Shown: piece by piece, positions 46,901-47,911 of the stretch | Numbering within the stretch: the first letter of the stretch is position 1 | Layout: each line of letters opens with the position of its first letter | Assembly (NCBI GenBank): GCA_032718475.1 | Contig: JAUCBJ010008886.1 | Span: forward strand, 1-47,911 | DNA from: Nemertoderma westbladi | Taxonomy: Eukaryota > Xenacoelomorpha > Nemertodermatida > Nemertodermatidae | DNA: 47,911 nt | Reading direction: 5' to 3' | Translations under genes and position numbers: made by a program | The notes under the pieces: generated by a model | Told to the model about the DNA's origin: nothing | Databases searched by the model: none | The model's input: only the letters and a program-made list of their open reading frames with translations

Positions 46901-47837
46901 GAGAAAGACCAGAACATGCCTTAACATCACTAACCATAGGCCTACTAGACACTATTAAACGCACACTATAAAGGTAAACAAAATCCTTATCGCATTTCCA
47001 GCTGCACTGACTGACAGTTTGCGGCAAACTACACAGAGAAAGACCAGAACATGCCTTAACATCACTAACCATAGGCCTACTAGACACTATTAAACGCACA
47101 CTATAAAGGTAAACAAAATCCTTATCGCATTTCCAGCTGCACTGACTGACAGTTTGCGGCAAACTACACAGAGAAAGACCAGAACATGCCTTAACATCAC
47201 TAACCATAGGCCTACTAGACACTATTAAACGCACACTATAAAGGTAAACAAAATCCTTATCGCATTTCCAGCTGCACTGACTGACAGTTTGCGGCAAACT
47301 ACACAGAGAAAGACCAGAACATGCCTTAACATCACTAACCATAGGCCTACTAGACACTATTAAACGCACACTATAAAGGTAAACAAAATCCTTATCGCAT
47401 TTCCAGCTGCACTGACTGACAGTTTGCGGCAAACTACACAGAGAAAGACCAGAACATGCCTTAACATCACTAACCATAGGCCTACTAGACACTATTAAAC
47501 GCACACTATAAAGGTAAACAAAATCCTTATCGCATTTCCAGCTGCACTGACTGACAGTTTGCGGCAAACTACACAGAGAAAGACCAGAACATGCCTTAAC
47601 ATCACTAACCATAGGCCTACTAGACACTATTAAACGCACACTATAAAGGTAAACAAAATCCTTATCGCATTTCCAGCTGCACTGACTGACAGTTTGCGGC
47701 AAACTACACAGAGAAAGACCAGAACATGCCTTAACATCACTAACCATAGGCCTACTAGACACTATTAAACGCACACTATAAAGGTAAACAAAATCCTTAT
47801 CGCATTTCCAGCTGCACTGACTGACAGTTTGCGGCAA
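37713..47837 (-). other. Open frame across the satellite (3,374 codons), probably not a gene
   Basis: One minus-strand frame is open through the whole array because the unit is 135 bp (45 codons) and has no stop in that frame. The repeat would be a Cys-containing 45-aa unit (for example SQCSWKCDKDF and SGLSLCS). The recurrent A/G variant falls in a Tyr codon (TAC/TAT) and is silent; the single T variant changes Met to Ile. There is no clear start: the frame enters from the array end by a TTG, and the 3' end is in the MITE-like segment. No signal peptide or promoter is visible. Best treated as satellite DNA; transcription evidence could change that. Confidence 0.6.
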
Positions 47838-47911
47838 ACTACACAGAGAAAGACCAGAACATGCCTTGAATCATCACTAACCATAGGCCTACTAGGACAC
47901 TATTAAACGCA
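37987..47911. repeat. 135-bp satellite array, about 73.5 copies
   Basis: Period exactly 135 bp from CACAGAGAAAGACC at 37987 to the window end. Copies are almost identical. The one recurrent difference is A for G in CTATAAAG(G/A)TAAAC: A occurs in units 4, 5, 15, 23-32, 34 and 35 (positions 38469, 38604, 39954, 41034-42249, 42519, 42654), all others G. A single T variant (ACTATAGG) is at about 38969. The unit contains a hairpin AGTTTG-CGG-CAAACT and AGGCCT. Small indels at about 47869 and 47896 mark the last unit. The array is cut by the window edge, so its full size is unknown. Confidence 0.97.

Noticed and set aside
37987-47911. CRISPR array
   Set aside because: The repeats are directly adjacent with no unique spacers, in a eukaryotic context; it is a tandem satellite.

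Overview
The window is nuclear DNA of an invertebrate animal, almost certainly marine. It is AT-rich, has no cellular housekeeping gene, and is built from transposons, an integrated Polinton/Maverick-type virus, microsatellites and a satellite array. I cannot name the species. Family assignments come from recognising motifs by eye; no database search was possible.

Region 1, 1-14990. A roughly 4.8 kb segment is present twice in tandem (2055-6736 and 6852-13478), with a (GT)n tract before, between and after the copies; the last tract is about 1.5 kb long. Both copies carry the same decayed LINE reverse transcriptase on the minus strand. In the second copy that LINE is split by a 2,206-bp hAT-like element (9697-11902) with CAGGGTTG ends and a perfect 8-bp target duplication. 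Inside that element sits another 5'-truncated LINE (10006-11052) with a (TAG)n tail.

Region 2, 15094-23673. This is a compact virus-like block with every gene on the minus strand: an exonuclease-like protein, an adenovirus-type cysteine protease, a Polinton-type major capsid protein, a pVI-like/core basic protein, two penton-like paralogues, an rve integrase with a chromodomain-like tail, small basic and glycine-rich virion-type proteins, an FtsK/HerA-type packaging ATPase, a RING protein and an orphan. Genes abut or overlap. Two in-frame TAG codons and one frameshift interrupt capsid genes. The protein-primed DNA polymerase typical of Polintons is absent, and no terminal inverted repeats were found.

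Region 3, 24480-37700, is a graveyard of DNA transposons: a Mutator-like fragment; a complete element (27748-32111) with matching terminal inverted repeats, a TAC target duplication, subterminal TGTAACGC repeats and a DDE transposase frame broken by three stops and ending in a repeat that spells DEVD about 25 times; a pogo/Tigger-like fragment; a frameshifted piggyBac transposase; and a hAT C-terminal fragment. A PWWP-domain reading frame (36834-37460) may be an exon.

Region 4, 37987-47911, is a near-perfect array of about 73.5 copies of a 135-bp satellite running off the window end. Because 135 is divisible by three, it contains an open frame of more than 10 kb that is probably not a gene.
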